A stretch of 64,000 nt of DNA from positions 434,001 through 498,000 of the forward strand of contig JALIRH010000075.1 of the NCBI GenBank assembly GCA_023055505.1, given 5' to 3'. Below, in pieces: positions 38,729 to 52,829 of this stretch. Position 1 is the stretch's first letter, and each line of letters starts with the position of its first letter. Position numbers and translations under genes: made by a program. This DNA comes from Callipepla californica brunnescens. Its lineage: Eukaryota; Chordata; Aves; Galliformes; Odontophoridae. Under the pieces are notes generated by a model, which did not search any database, was not told where the DNA came from, and worked only from the letters and a program-made list of their open reading frames with translations.

Positions 38729-41700
38729 TAGAAGGTGCACATACCGGCACATGCTCTATGCACGAACCGCTGTTAACCGCGGATTCCGATTCAATCGCAT
38801 CAATCGCATTTACTTCTGAGATTGCCGCTAAGGAAGACGCGAGTCAGAAGACTGCCTTACACTCTATAGCGGCTTCTTATTCAGCCGTCTACTGTCCTAT
38901 ATAACGATTCGCGGTTAACGCATGTAAGGGACTCAGTTTCAGGAGCTGTATGAGAACGTATGCTGAACCCCAATGTCAGTGAGACGAAAAATTTAAATCC
39001 CACTTTGCTCCGCAACTGAATACAAAGTATGTCTGCATCGGTCATTCACCTGCAAGCACGATTTCAATCTTTTCTCTGAGAAGTGTTCTTATTCATTTGA
39101 GATCCTCTATGTTACACAGTCACTCCTCGTTTCCTTACTCTACACAGTGATCGTTTTGATTCCTCACAGAACCATATGCTGTTCAGTGCTAAGGAAACAG
39201 TGTAGATACTTAAAGTACTTAGACCTGTTTCCTCTAACAAATGCATGTGTCATTTCAACACTTACTATTGTTTCCCAGTAAGCCTTTTCATTGGAGCTTC
39301 TATAATGCAGATTATAAGAAGGTGCACATACCGGCACATGCTCTATGCACGAACCGCTGTTAACCGCGGATTCCGATTCAATCGCATCAATCGCCTTTAC
39401 TTCTGAGATTGCCGCTAAGGAAGACGCGAGTCAGAAGACTGCCTTACACTCTATAGCGGCTTCACTATTCAGCCCTCTGCTGTCCTATATAACAAATCGC
39501 GAATAACGCATGTAAGGAACTCAGTTTCAGGAGATGTACGAGAATGTATGCTGAACCCCAAAGTTTTTGAGACGAAAAATTTAAATCCCACTTTGCTCTG
39601 CAACTGAATGCAAAGCATGTCTGCATCGGTCATTCACCTGCATGCACGATTTCAAACTTTTCTCTGAGAAGTGTTCTTATCCATTTTAGATCCATTATGT
39701 AACACAGTCACTCCTCAATTCCTTACTCTACAAAGTGATCGTTTTGTTTCTTCACAGAACCATGTGCTGTTCAGTGCTAAGGAAACAGTGTAGATGCTTA
39801 AAGTAATTAGAGATGTTTCCTCTACCAAATGCATCTGTATTTCCTCCTCTTACAATTGTTTCCCAATAATCTTTTCATTTGAACCTGTAGAATGCAAATT
39901 ATAAGAAGGTGCACATACCGGCACAAGCACTATGCACGAACCGCTGTTAACCGCGGATTCCGATTCAATCGCATCAATCGCCTTTACTTCTGAGATTGCC
40001 GCTAAGGAAGACGCGAGTCAGAGGACTGCCTTACACTCTATTGCGTCTTCTTATTCAGCCCTCTACTGTCCTATATAACGATTCGCGGTTAACGCATGTA
40101 AGGGACTCAGTTTCAGGAGCTGTACGAGAACGTATGCTGAACCCCAATGTTAGTGAGACGAAAAATTTAAATCCCACTTTGCTCTGCAACTGAATACAAA
40201 GTATGTCTGCATCGGTCATTCACCTGCAAGCACGATTTCAAAATTTTCTCTGAGAAGTGTTCTTATCCATTTGAGATCCTCTATGTTACACAGTCACTCC
40301 TCGTTTCCTTACTCTACACAGTGATCGTTTTGATTCCTCACAGAACCATGTGCTGTTCAGTGCTAAGGAAACAGTGTAGATACTTAAAGTATTTCGACCT
40401 GTTTCCTCTAACAAATGCATGTGTCATTTCAACACTTACTATTGTTTCCCAGTAAGCCTTTTCATTGGAGCTTCTATAATGCAGATTATAAGAAGGTGCA
40501 CATAACGGCACATGCTCTATGCACGAACCGCTGTTAACCGCGGATTCCGATTCAATCGCATCAATCGCCTTTACTTCTGAGATTGCCGGTAAGGAAGACG
40601 CGAGTAAGAAGACTGCCTTACACTCTATAGCGGCTTCACTATTCAGCCCTCTGCTGTCCTATATAACAAATCGCGAATAACGCATGTAAGGAACTCAGTT
40701 TCAGGAGATGTACGAGAATGTATGCTGAACCCCAAAGTTTTTGAGACGAAAAATTTAAATCCCACTTTGCTCTGCAACTGAATACAAAGTATGTCTGCAT
40801 TGGTCATTCACCTGCAAGCACGATTTCAAACTTTTCTCTGAGAAGTGTTCTTATCCATTTGAGATCCTCTATGTTACACAGTCACTCCTCGTTTCCTTTC
40901 CATACAGAGTGATCTTTATGATTCTTCACAGAACCATGTGCTGTTCAGTGCTAAGGAAACAGTGTAGATGCTTAAAGTAATTAGAGATGTTTCCTCTACC
41001 AAATGCATCTGAATTTCCACCTCTTACAATTCTTTCCCAAGAAACTTTTTATTGGAGCTTCCTCCATGCAAATTATAAGAAGGTGCACATACCGGCACAA
41101 GCACTATGCACGAACCGCTGTTAACCGCGGATTCCAATTCAATCGCATCAATCGCCTTTACTTCTGAGTTTGCCGCTAAGGAAGAAGCGAGTCAGAAGAC
41201 TGCCGATCACTGTATAACGGCTTCTCTATTCACCCGGCTGTCTTTCTATATTAAGGAATCGCGAAAAACACGTGAAAATGAGTCTGTTTCAGGAGCTGTA
41301 TGAGAATGTATACTGGACATCAGTGTTAGTGACAGGGAAATTTTAAATCCCACTACTTTTCTGCTACTGAATGCAAAGTATGTCTGCATCAGTCATTCAC
41401 CTGCAAGCACGATTTCAAACTTTTCTCTGACAACTGTTGTTATACAATTTAGATCCTCATTGTAACACAGTCAACCCTCGTTTCCTTACTCTACACAGTG
41501 ATCCTTTTGATTCTCCACAGAACCATATGCTGTCTAGTGCCAAGGAAACAGTGTAGATGCTTAAACTACTTATAGATGTTTCCTCTACCAAATGCATCTG
41601 AATTTCCACCTCTTACAATTCTTTCCCAAGAAACTTTTTATTGGAGCTTCCTCCATGCAAATTATAAGAAGGTGCACATACCGGCACAAGCACTATGCAC

Positions 41701-44603
41701 GAACCGCTTTTAACCGCGGATTCCGATTCAATCGCATCAATCGCCTTTACTTCTGAGTTTGCCGCTAAGGAAGAAGCGAGTCAGAAGACTGCCGATCACT
41801 GTATAGCGGCTTCTCTATTCACCCGGCTGTCTTTCTATATTAAGGAATCGCGAAAAACACGTGAAAATGAGTCTATTTCAGGAGCTGTATGAGAATGTAT
41901 ACTGGACATCAGTGTTAGTGAGAGGGAAATTTTAAATCCCACTACTTTTCTGCTACTGAATGCAAAGTATGTCTGCATCAGTCATTCACCTGCAAGCACG
42001 ATTTCAAACTTTTCTCTGACAACTGTTGTTATACAATTTAGATCCTCATTGTAACACAGTCACTCCTCGTTTCCTTACTCTACCCAGTGATCGTTTTGAT
42101 TCTCCACAGAACGATATGCTGTCGAGTGCCAAGGAAACAGTGTAGATGCTTAAACTACTTATAGATGTTTCCTCTACCAAATGCATCTGAATTTCCACCT
42201 CTTACAATTCTTTCCCAGTAAGCCTTTTCATTGGAGCTTCTATAATGCAGATTATAAGAAGGTGCACATACCGGCACAAGCACTATGCACGAACCGCTGT
42301 TAACCGCGGATTCCGATTCAATCGCATCAATCGCCTTTACTTCTGAGATTGCCGCTAAGGAAGACGCGAGTCAGAAGACTGCCGATCACTGTATAGCGGC
42401 TTCTCTATTCACCCGGCTGTCTTTCTATATTAAGGAATCGCGAAAAAAACGTGAAAATGAGTCTGATTCAGGAGCTGTATGAGAATGAATACTGGACATC
42501 AGTGTTAGTGAGAGGGAAATTTTAAATCCCACTACTTTTCTGCTACTGAATGCAAAGTATGTCTGCATCAGTCATTCACCTGCAAGCACGATTTCAAACT
42601 TTTCTCTGACAACTGTTGTTATCCATTTTAGATCCTCATTGTAACACATCACTCCTCGTTTCCCTACCATACACAGTGATCGTTTTGATTCCACACAAAT
42701 CCATGTGCTGTTCAGTGCTAAGGAAACAGTGTAGATGCTTAAGGTACTTATAGATGTTTCCTCTACCAAATGCATCTGTATTTCCTCCTCTTACAATTGT
42801 TTCCCAATAATCTTTTCATTTGAACCTGTAGAATGCAAATTATAAGAAGGTGCACATACCGGCACAAGCACTATGCACGAACCGCCGTTAACCGCGGATT
42901 CCGATTCAATCGCATCAATCGCCTTTACTTCTGAGATTGCCGCTAAGGAAGACGCGAGTCAGAAGACTGCCTTACACTCTATAGCGGCTTCTTATTCAGC
43001 CGTCTACTGTCCTAGATAAAGATCGCGGTTAGCGCATGTAAGGAGTCTGTTTCAGGAGATGTACGAGAATGTATGCTGAACCCCAAAGTTTTTGAGACGA
43101 AAAATTTAGATCCCACTTTGCTCTGCAACTGAATGCAAAGCATGTCTGCATCGGTCATTCACCTGCATCACGATTTCAAACTTTTCTCTGAGAAGTGAGT
43201 GTTCTTATCCATTTTAGATCCATTATGTAACACAGTCACTCCTCGTTTCCTTACTCTACAAAGTGATCGTTTTGTTTCTCCACAGAACCATATGCTGTTT
43301 AGTGCTAAGGAAACAGTGTAGATGCTTAAACTACTTATAGATGTTTCCTCTACCAAATGCATCTGAATTTAAACCTCTTACAATTCTTTCCCAATAAACT
43401 TTTTATTGGAGCTTCCTTCATGCAAATTATTAGAAGGTGCACATACCGGCACATGCTCTATGCACGAACCGCTGTTAACCGCGGATTCCGATTCAATCGC
43501 ATCAATCGCATTTACTTCTGAGATTGCCGCTAAGGAAGACGCGAGTCAGAAGACTGCCTTACACTCTATAGCGGCTTCTTATTCAGCCGTCTACTGTCCT
43601 ATATAACGATTCGCGGTTAACGCATGTAAGGGACTCAGTTTCAGGAGCTGTATGAGAACGTATGCTGAACCCCAATGTCAGTGAGACGAAAAATTTAAAT
43701 CCCACTTTGCTCCGTAACTGAATACAAAGTATGTCTGCATCGGTCATTCACCTGCAAGCACGATTTCAATCTTTTCTCTGAGAAGTGTTCTTATTCATTT
43801 GAGATCCTCTATGTTACACAGTCACTCCTCGTTTCCTTACTCTACACAGTGATCGTTTTGATTCCTCACAGAACCATGTGCTGTTCAGTGCTAAGGAAAC
43901 AGTGTAGATACTTAAAGTACTTAGACCTGTTTCCTCTAACAAATGCATGTGTCATTTCAACACTTACTATTGTTTCCCAGTAAGCCTTTTCATTGGAGCT
44001 TCTATAATGCAGATTATAAGAAGGTGCACATACCGGCACAAGCACTATGCACGAACCGCTGTTAACCGCGGATTCCGATTCAATCGCATCAATCGCCTTT
44101 ACTTCTGAGATTGCCGCTAAGGAAGACGCGAGTCAGAAGACTGCCTTACACTCTATAGCGGCTTCACTATTCAGCCCTCTGCTGTCCTATATAACAAATC
44201 GCGAATAACGCATGTAAGGAACTCAGTTTCAGGAGATGTACGAGAATGTATGCTGAACCCCAAAGTTTTTGAGACGAAAAATTTAAATCCCACTTTGCTC
44301 TGCAACTGAATGCAAAGCATGTCTGCATCGGTCATTCACCTGCATCACGATTTCAAACTTTTCTCTGAGAAGTGTTCTTATCCATTTTAGATCCATTACG
44401 TAACACAGTCACTCCTCAATTCCTTACTCTACAAAGTGATCGTTTTGTTTCTCCACAGAACCATATGCTGTTTAGTGCTAAGGAAACAGTGTAGATGCTT
44501 AAACTACTTATAGATGTTTCCTCTACCAAATGCATCTGAATTTAAACCTCTTACAATTCTTTCCCAATAAACTTTTTATTGGAGCTTCCTTCATGCAAAT
44601 TAT
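38729..44603 (+). repeat. 10-monomer higher-order repeat, copy 2
   Basis: Units start at 38729, 39316, 39903, 40490, 41077, 41666, 42256, 42844, 43431 and 44018. Small differences from copy 1 include 38881 tcagcc against 33005 acagcc, gagtaagaag in the unit at 40490, ctactgaatg in the unit at 42256 where most sister units have ctacagaatg, and caaaattttc near 40241. Includes the second extra gtga near 43196. Confidence 0.9.
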
Positions 44604-47600
44604 TAGAAGGTGCACATACCGGCACATGCTCTATGCACGAACCGCTGTTAACCGCGGATTCCGATTCAATCGCATCAATCGCATTTACTTCTGAGATTGC
44701 CGCTAAGGAAGACGCGAGTCAGAAGACTGCCTTACACTCTATAGCGGCTTCTTATACAGCCGTCTACTGTCCTATATAACGATTCGCGGTTAACGCATGT
44801 AAGGGACTCAGTTTCAGGAGCTGTATGAGAACGTATGCTGAACCCCAATGTCAGTGAGACGAAAAATTTAAATCCCACTTTGCTCCGCAACTGAATACAA
44901 AGTATGTCTGCATCGGTCATTCACCTGCAAGCACGATTTCAATCTTTTCTCTGAGAAGTGTTCTTATTCATTTGAGATCCTCTATGTTACACAGTCACTC
45001 CTCGTTTCCTTACTCTACACAGTGATCGTTTTGATTCCTCACAGAACCATATGCTGTTCAGTGCTAAGGAAACAGTGTAGATACTTAAAGTATTTAGACC
45101 TGTTTCCTCTAACAAATGCATGTGTCATTTCAACACTTACTATTGTTTCCCAGTAAGCCTTTTCATTGGAGCTTCTATAATGCAGATTATAAGAAGGTGC
45201 ACATACCGGCACATGCTCTATGCACGAACCGCTGTTAACCGCAGATTCCGATTCAATCGCATCAATCGCCTTTACTTCTGAGATTGCCGCTAAGGAAGAC
45301 GCGAGTCAGAAGACTGCCTTACACTCTATAGCGGCTTCACTATTCAGCCCTCTGCTGTCCTATATAACAAATCGCGAATAACGCATGTAAGGAACTCAGT
45401 TTCAGGAGATGTACGAGAATGTATGCTGAACCCCAAAGTTTTTGAGACGAAAAATTTAAATCCCACTTTGCTCTGCAACTGAATGCAAAGCATGTCTGCA
45501 TCGGTCATTCACCTGCATGCACGATTTCAAACTTTTCTCTGAGAAGTGTTCTTATCCATTTTAGATCCATTATGTAACACAGTCACTCCTCAATTCCTTA
45601 CTCTACAAAGTGATCGTTTTGTTTCTTCACAGAACCATGTGCTGTTCAGTGCTAAGGAAACAGTGTAGATGCTTAAAGTAATTAGAGATGTTTCCTCTAC
45701 CAAATGCATCTGTATTTCCTCCTCTTACAATTGTTTCCCAATAATCTTTTCATTTGAACCTGTAGAATGCAAATTATAAGAAGGTGCACATACCGGCACA
45801 AGCACTATGCACGAACCGCTGTTAACCGCGGATTCCGATTCAATCGCATCAATCGCCTTTACTTCTGAGATTGCCGCTAAGGAAGACGCGAGTCAGAGGA
45901 CTGCCTTACACTCTATTGCGTCTTCTTATTCAGCCCTCTACTGTCCTATATAACGATTCGCGGTTAACGCATGTAAGGGACTCAGTTTCAGGAGCTGTAC
46001 GAGAACGTATGCTGAACCCCAATGTTAGTGAGACGAAAAATTTAAATCCCACTTTGCTCTGCAACTGAATACAAAGTATGTCTGCATCGGTCATTCACCT
46101 GCAAGCACGATTTCAAACTTTTCTCTGAGAAGTGTTCTTATCCATTTGAGATCCTCTATGTTACACAGTCACTCCTCGTTTCCTTACTCTACACAGTGAT
46201 CGTTTTGATTCCTCACAGAACCATGTGCTGTTCAGTGCTAAGGAAACAGTGTAGATACTTAAAGTACTTCGACCTGTTTCCTCTAACAAATGCATGTGTC
46301 ATTTCAACACTTACTATTGTTTCCCAGTAAGCCTTTTCATTGGAGCTTCTATAATGCAGATTATAAGAAGGTGCACATAACGGCACATGCTCTATGCACG
46401 AACCGCTCTTAACCGCGGATTCCGATTCAATCGCATCAATCGCCTTTACTTCTGAGATTGCCGGTAAGGAAGACGCGAGTCAGAAGACTGCCTTACACTC
46501 TATAGCGGCTTCACTATTCAGCCCTCTGCTGTCCTATATAACAAATCGCGAATAACGCATGTAAGGAACTCAGTTTCAGGAGATGTACGAGAATGTATGC
46601 TGAACCCCAAAGTTTTTGAGACGAAAAATTTAAATCCCACTTTGCTCTGCAACTGAATACAAAGTATGTCTGCATTGGTCATTCACCTGCAAGCACGATT
46701 TCAAACTTTTCTCTGAGAAGTGTTCTTATCCATTTGAGATCCTCTATGTTACACAGTCACTCCTCGTTTCCTTTCCATACAGAGTGATCTTTATGATTCT
46801 TCACAGAACCATGTGCTGTTCAGTGCTAAGGAAACAGTGTAGATGCTTAAAGTAATTAGAGATGTTTCCTCTACCAAATGCATCTGAATTTCCACCTCTT
46901 ACAATTCTTTCCCAAGAAACTTTTTATTGGAGCTTCCTCCATGCAAATTATAAGAAGGTGCACATACCGGCACAAGCACTATGCACGAACCGCTGTTAAC
47001 CGCGGATTCCAATTCAATCGCATCAATCGCCTTTACTTCTGAGTTTGCCGCTAAGGAAGAAGCGAGTCAGAAGACTGCCGATCACTGTATAACGGCTTCT
47101 CTATTCACCCGGCTGTCTTTCTATATTAAGGAATCGCGAAAAACACGTGAAAATGAGTCTGTTTCAGGAGCTGTATGAGAATGTATACTGGACATCAGTG
47201 TTAGTGAGAGGGAAATTTTAAATCCCACTACTTTTCTGCTACTGAATGCAAAGTATGTCTGCATCAGTCATTCACCTGCAAGCACGATTTCAAACTTTTC
47301 TCTGACAACTGTTGTTATACAATTTAGATCCTCATTGTAACACAGTCAACCCTCGTTTCCTTACTCTACACAGTGATCCTTTTGATTCTCCACAGAACCA
47401 TATGCTGTCTAGTGCCAAGGAAACAGTGTAGATGCTTAAACTACTTATAGATGTTTCCTCTACCAAATGCATCTGAATTTCCACCTCTTACAATTCTTTC
47501 CCAAGAAACTTTTTATTGGAGCTTCCTCCATGCAAATTATAAGAAGGTGCACATACCGGCACAAGCACTATGCACGAACCGCTTTTAACCGCGGATTCCG

Positions 47601-48718
47601 ATTCAATCGCATCAATCGCCTTTACTTCTGAGTTTGCCGCTAAGGAAGAAGCGAGTCAGAAGACTGCCGATCACTGTATAGCGGCTTCTCTATTCACCCG
47701 GCTGTCTTTCTATATTAAGGAATCGCGAAAAACACGTGAAAATGAGTCTATTTCAGGAGCTGTATGAGAATGTATACTGGACATCAGTGTTAGTGAGAGG
47801 GAAATTTTAAATCCCACTACTTTTCTGCTACTGAATGCAAAGTATGTCTGCATCAGTCATTCACCTGCAAGCACGATTTCAAACTTTTCTCTGACAACTG
47901 TTGTTATACAATTTAGATCCTCATTGTAACACAGTCACTCCTCGTTTCCTTACTCTACCCAGTGATCGTTTTGATTCTCCACAGAACGATATGCTGTCGA
48001 GTGCCAAGGAAACAGTGTAGATGCTTAAACTACTTATAGATGTTTCCTCTACCAAATGCATCTGAATTTCCACCTCTTACAATTCTTTCCCAGTAAGCCT
48101 TTTCATTGGAGCTTCTATAATGCAGATTATAAGAAGGTGCACATACCGGCACAAGCACTATGCACGAACCGCTGTTAACCGCGGATTCCGATTCAATCGC
48201 ATCAATCGCCTTTACTTCTGAGATTGCCGCTAAGGAAGACGCGAGTCAGAAGACTGCCGATCACTGTATAGCGGCTTCTCTATTCACCCGGCTGTCTTTC
48301 TATATTAAGGAATCGCGAAAAAAACGTGAAAATGAGTCTGATTCAGGAGCTGTATGAGAATGAATACTGGACATCAGTGTTAGTGAGAGGGAAATTTTAA
48401 ATCCCACTACTTTTCTGCTACAGAATGCAAAGTATGTCTGCATCAGTCATTCACCTGCAAGCACGATTTCAAACTTTTCTCTGACAACTGTTGTTATCCA
48501 TTTTAGATCCTCATTGTAACACATCACTCCTCGTTTCCCTACCATACACAGTGATCGTTTTGATTCCACACAAATCCATGTGCTGTTCAGTGCTAAGGAA
48601 ACAGTGTAGATGCTTAAGGTACTTATAGATGTTTCCTCTACCAAATGCATCTGTATTTCCTCCTCTTACAATTGTTTCCCAATAATCTTTTCATTTGAAC
48701 CTGTAGAATGCAAATTAT
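44604..48718 (+). repeat. 10-monomer higher-order repeat, copy 3 (first 7 units only)
   Basis: Units start at 44604, 45191, 45778, 46365, 46952, 47541 and 48131, all 5875 bp from copy 2. The expected next unit, C with the extra gtga as at 36969 and 42844, is absent. Instead 48719 is the C unit that opens the 7-mer. Units 46952-48718 (A-A-A) belong equally well to the 7-mer, with partners at 51063-52829, so this A triplet is the hinge where the array changes period. Confidence 0.9.
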
Positions 48719-51700
48719 AAGAAGGTGCACATACCGGCACAAGCACTATGCACGAACCGCTGTTAACCGCGGATTCCGATTCAATCGCATCAATCGCCTT
48801 TACTTCTGAGATTGCCGCTAAGGAAGACGCGAGTCAGAAGACTGCCTTACACTCTATAGCGGCTTCTTATTCAGCCCTCTACTGTCCTATATAACGATTC
48901 GCGGTTAACGCATGTAAGGGACTCAGTTTCAGGAGCTGTACGAGAACGTATGCTGAACCCCAATGTTAGTGAGACGAAAAATTTAAATCCCACTTTGCTC
49001 TGCAACTGAATGCAAAGTATGTCTGCATCGGTCATTCACCTGCATCACGATTTCAAACTTTTCTCTGAGAAGTGTTCTTATCCATTTGAGATCCTCTATG
49101 TTACACAGTCACTCCTCGTTTCCTTACTCTACACAGTGATCGTTTTGATTCTCCACAGAACCATGTGCTGTTCAGTGCTAAGGAAACAGTGTAGATACTT
49201 AAAGTACTTAGACCTGTTTCCTCTAACAAATGCATGTGTCATTTCAACACTTACTATTGTTTCCCAGTAAGCCTTTTCATTGGAGCTTCTATAATGCAGA
49301 TTATAAGAAGGTGCACATACCGGCACAAGCACTATGCACGAACCGCTGTTAACCGCGGATTCCGATTCAATCGCATCAATCGCCTTTACTTCTGAGATTG
49401 CCGCTAAGGAAGACGCGAGTCAGAAGACTGCCTTACACTCTATAGCGGCTTCTTATTCAGCCGTCTACTGTCCTAGATAAAGATCGCGGTTAACGCATGT
49501 AAGGAACTCAGTTTCAGGAGATGTACGAGAATGTATGCTGAACCCCAAAGTTTTTGAGACGAAAAATTTAAATCCCACTTTGCTCTGCAACTGAATGCAA
49601 AGCATGTCTGCATCGGTCACTCACCTGCAAGCACGATTTCAAACTTTTCTCTGAGAAGTGTTCTTATCCATTTTAGATCCATTACGTAACACAGTCACTC
49701 CTCAATTCCTTACTCTACAAAGTGATCGTTTTGTTTCTCCACAGAACCATATGCTGTTTAGTGCTAAGGAAACAGTGTAGATGCTTAAACTACTTATAGA
49801 TGTTTCCTCTACCAAATGCATCTGAATTTAAACCTCTTACAATTCTTTCCCAATAAACTTTTTATTGGAGCTTCCTTCATGCAAATTATTAGAAGGTGCA
49901 CATACCGGCACATGCTCTATGCACGAACCGCTGTTAACCGCGGATTCCGATTCAATCGCATCAATCGCATTTACTTCTGAGATTGCCGCTAAGGAAGACG
50001 CGAGTCAGAAGACTGCCTTACACTCTATAGCGGCTTCTTATTCAGCCGTCTACTGTCCTATATAACGATTCGCGGTTAACGCATGTAAGGGACTCAGTTT
50101 CAGGAGCTGTATGAGAACGTATGCTGAACCCCAATGTCAGTGAGACGAAAAATTTAAATCCCACTTTGCTCCGCAACTGAATACAAAGTATGTCTGCATC
50201 GGTCATTCACCTGCAAGCACGATTTCAATCTTTTCTCTGAGAAGTGTTCTTATTCATTTGAGATCCTCTATGTTACACAGTCACTCCTCGTTTCCTTACT
50301 CTACACAGTGATCGTTTTGATTCCTCACAGAACCATATGCTGTTCAGTGCTAAGGAAACAGTGTAGATACTTAAAGTACTTAGACCTGTTTCCTCTAACA
50401 AATGCATGTGTCATTTCAACACTTACTATTGTTTCCCAGTAAGCCTTTTCATTGGAGCTTCCATAATGCAGATTATAAGAAGGTGCACATACCGGCACAA
50501 GCACTATGCACGAACCGCTGTTAAGCGCGGATTCCGATTCAATCGCATCAATCGCCTTTACTTCTGAGATTGCCGCTAAGGAAGACGCGAGTCAGAAGAC
50601 TGCCTTACACTCTATAGCGGCTTCACTATTCAGCCCTCTGCTGTCCTATATAACAAATCGCGAATAACGCATGTAAGGAACTCAGTTTCAGGAGATGTAC
50701 GAGAATGTATGCTGAACCCCAAAGTTTTTGAGACGAAAAATTTAAATCCCACTTTGCTCTGCAACTGAATTCAAAGCATGTCTGCATCGGTCATTCACCT
50801 GCATCACGATTTCAAACTTTTCTCTGAGAAGTGTTCTTATCCATTTTAGATCCATTATGTAACACAGTCACTCCTCAATTCCTTACTCTACAAAGTGATC
50901 GTTTTGTTTCTTCACAGAACCATGTGCTGTTCAGTGCTAAGGAAACAGTGTAGATGCTTAAAGTAATTAGAGATGTTTCCTCTACCAAATGCATCTGAAT
51001 TTCCACCTCTTACAATTCTTTCCCAAGAAACTTTTTATTGGAGCTTCCTCCATGCAAATTATAAGAAGGTGCACATACCGGCACAAGCACTATGCACGAA
51101 CCGCTGTTAACCGCGGATTCCGATTCAATCGCATCAATCGCCTTTACTTCTGAGTTTGCCGCTAAGGAAGAAGCGAGTCAGAAGACTGCCGATCACTGTA
51201 TAACGGCTTCTCTATTCACCCGGCTGTCTTTCTATATTAAGGAATCGCGAAAAACACGTGAAAATGAGTCTGTTTCAGGAGCTGTATGAGAATGTATACT
51301 GGACATCAGTGTTAGTGAGAGGGAAATTTTAAATCCCACTACTTTTCTGCTACTGAATGCAAAGTATGTCTGCATCAGTCATTCACCTGCAAGCACGATT
51401 TCAAACTTTTCTCTGACAACTGTTGTTATACAATTTAGATCCTCATTGTAACACAGTCAACCCTCGTTTCCTTACTCTATACAGTGATCCTTTTGATTCT
51501 CCACAGAACCATATGCTGTCTAGTGCCAAGGAAACAGTGTAGATGCTTAAACTACTTATAGATGTTTCCTCTACCAAATGCATCTGAATTTCCACCTCTT
51601 ACAATTCTTTCCCAAGAAACTTTTTATTGGAGCTTCCTCCATGCAAATTATAAGAAGGTGCACATACCGGCACAAGCACTATGCACGAACCGCTTTTAAC

Positions 51701-52829
51701 CGCGGATTCCGATTCAATCGCATCAATCGCCTTTACTTCTGAGTTTGCCGCTAAGGAAGAAGCGAGTCAGAAGACTGCCGATCACTGTATAGCGGCTTCT
51801 CTATTCACCCGGCTGTCTTTCTATATTAAGGAATCGCGAAAAACACGTGAAAATGAGTCTATTTCAGGAGCTGTATGAGAATGTATACTGGACATCAGTG
51901 TTAGTGAGAGGGAAATTTTAAATCCCACTACTTTTCTGCTACTGAATGCAAAGTATGTCTGCATCAGTCATTCACCTGCAAGCACGATTTCAAACTTTTC
52001 TCTGACAACTGTTGTTATACAATTTAGATCCTCATTGTAACACAGTCACTCCTCGTTTCCTTACTCTACCCAGTGATCGTTTTGATTCTCCACAGAACGA
52101 TATGCTGTCGAGTGCCAAGGAAACAGTGTAGATGCTTAAACTACTTATAGATGTTTCCTCTACCAAATGCATCTGAATTTCCACCTCTTACAATTCTTTC
52201 CCAGTAAGCCTTTTCATTGGAGCTTCTATAATGCAGATTATAAGAAGGTGCACATACCGGCACAAGCACTATGCACGAACCGCTGTTAACCGCGGATTCC
52301 GATTCAATCGCATCAATCGCCTTTACTTCTGAGATTGCCGCTAAGGAAGACGCGAGTCAGAAGACTGCCGATCACTGTATAGCGGCTTCTCTATTCACCC
52401 GGCTGTCTTTCTATATTAAGGAATCGCGAAAAAAACGTGAAAATGAGTCTGATTCAGGAGCTGTATGAGAATGAATACTGGACATCAGTGTTAGTGAGAG
52501 GGAAATTTTAAATCCCACTACTTTTCTGCTACAGAATGCAAAGTATGTCTGCATCAGTCATTCACCTGCAAGCACGATTTCAAACTTTTCTCTGACAACT
52601 GTTGTTATCCATTTTAGATCCTCATTGTAACACATCACTCCTCGTTTCCCTACCATACACAGTGATCGTTTTGATTCCACACAAATCCATGTGCTGTTCA
52701 GTGCTAAGGAAACAGTGTAGATGCTTAAGGTACTTATAGATGTTTCCTCTACCAAATGCATCTGTATTTCCTCCTCTTACAATTGTTTCCCAATAATCTT
52801 TTCATTTGAACCTGTAGAATGCAAATTAT
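48719..52829 (+). repeat. 7-monomer higher-order repeat, copy 1 (period 4111 bp)
   Basis: Units start at 48719, 49305, 49890, 50477, 51063, 51652 and 52242, order C-C-C-B-A-A-A. Markers: the 585 bp C unit at 49305 with ctagataaagatcgcgg and ccattacgtaac, gcttccataatg at the end of the unit at 49890, gaattcaaagc in the B unit at 50477, and tactctatacag at 51475-51484 in the A unit at 51063. Confidence 0.9.
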
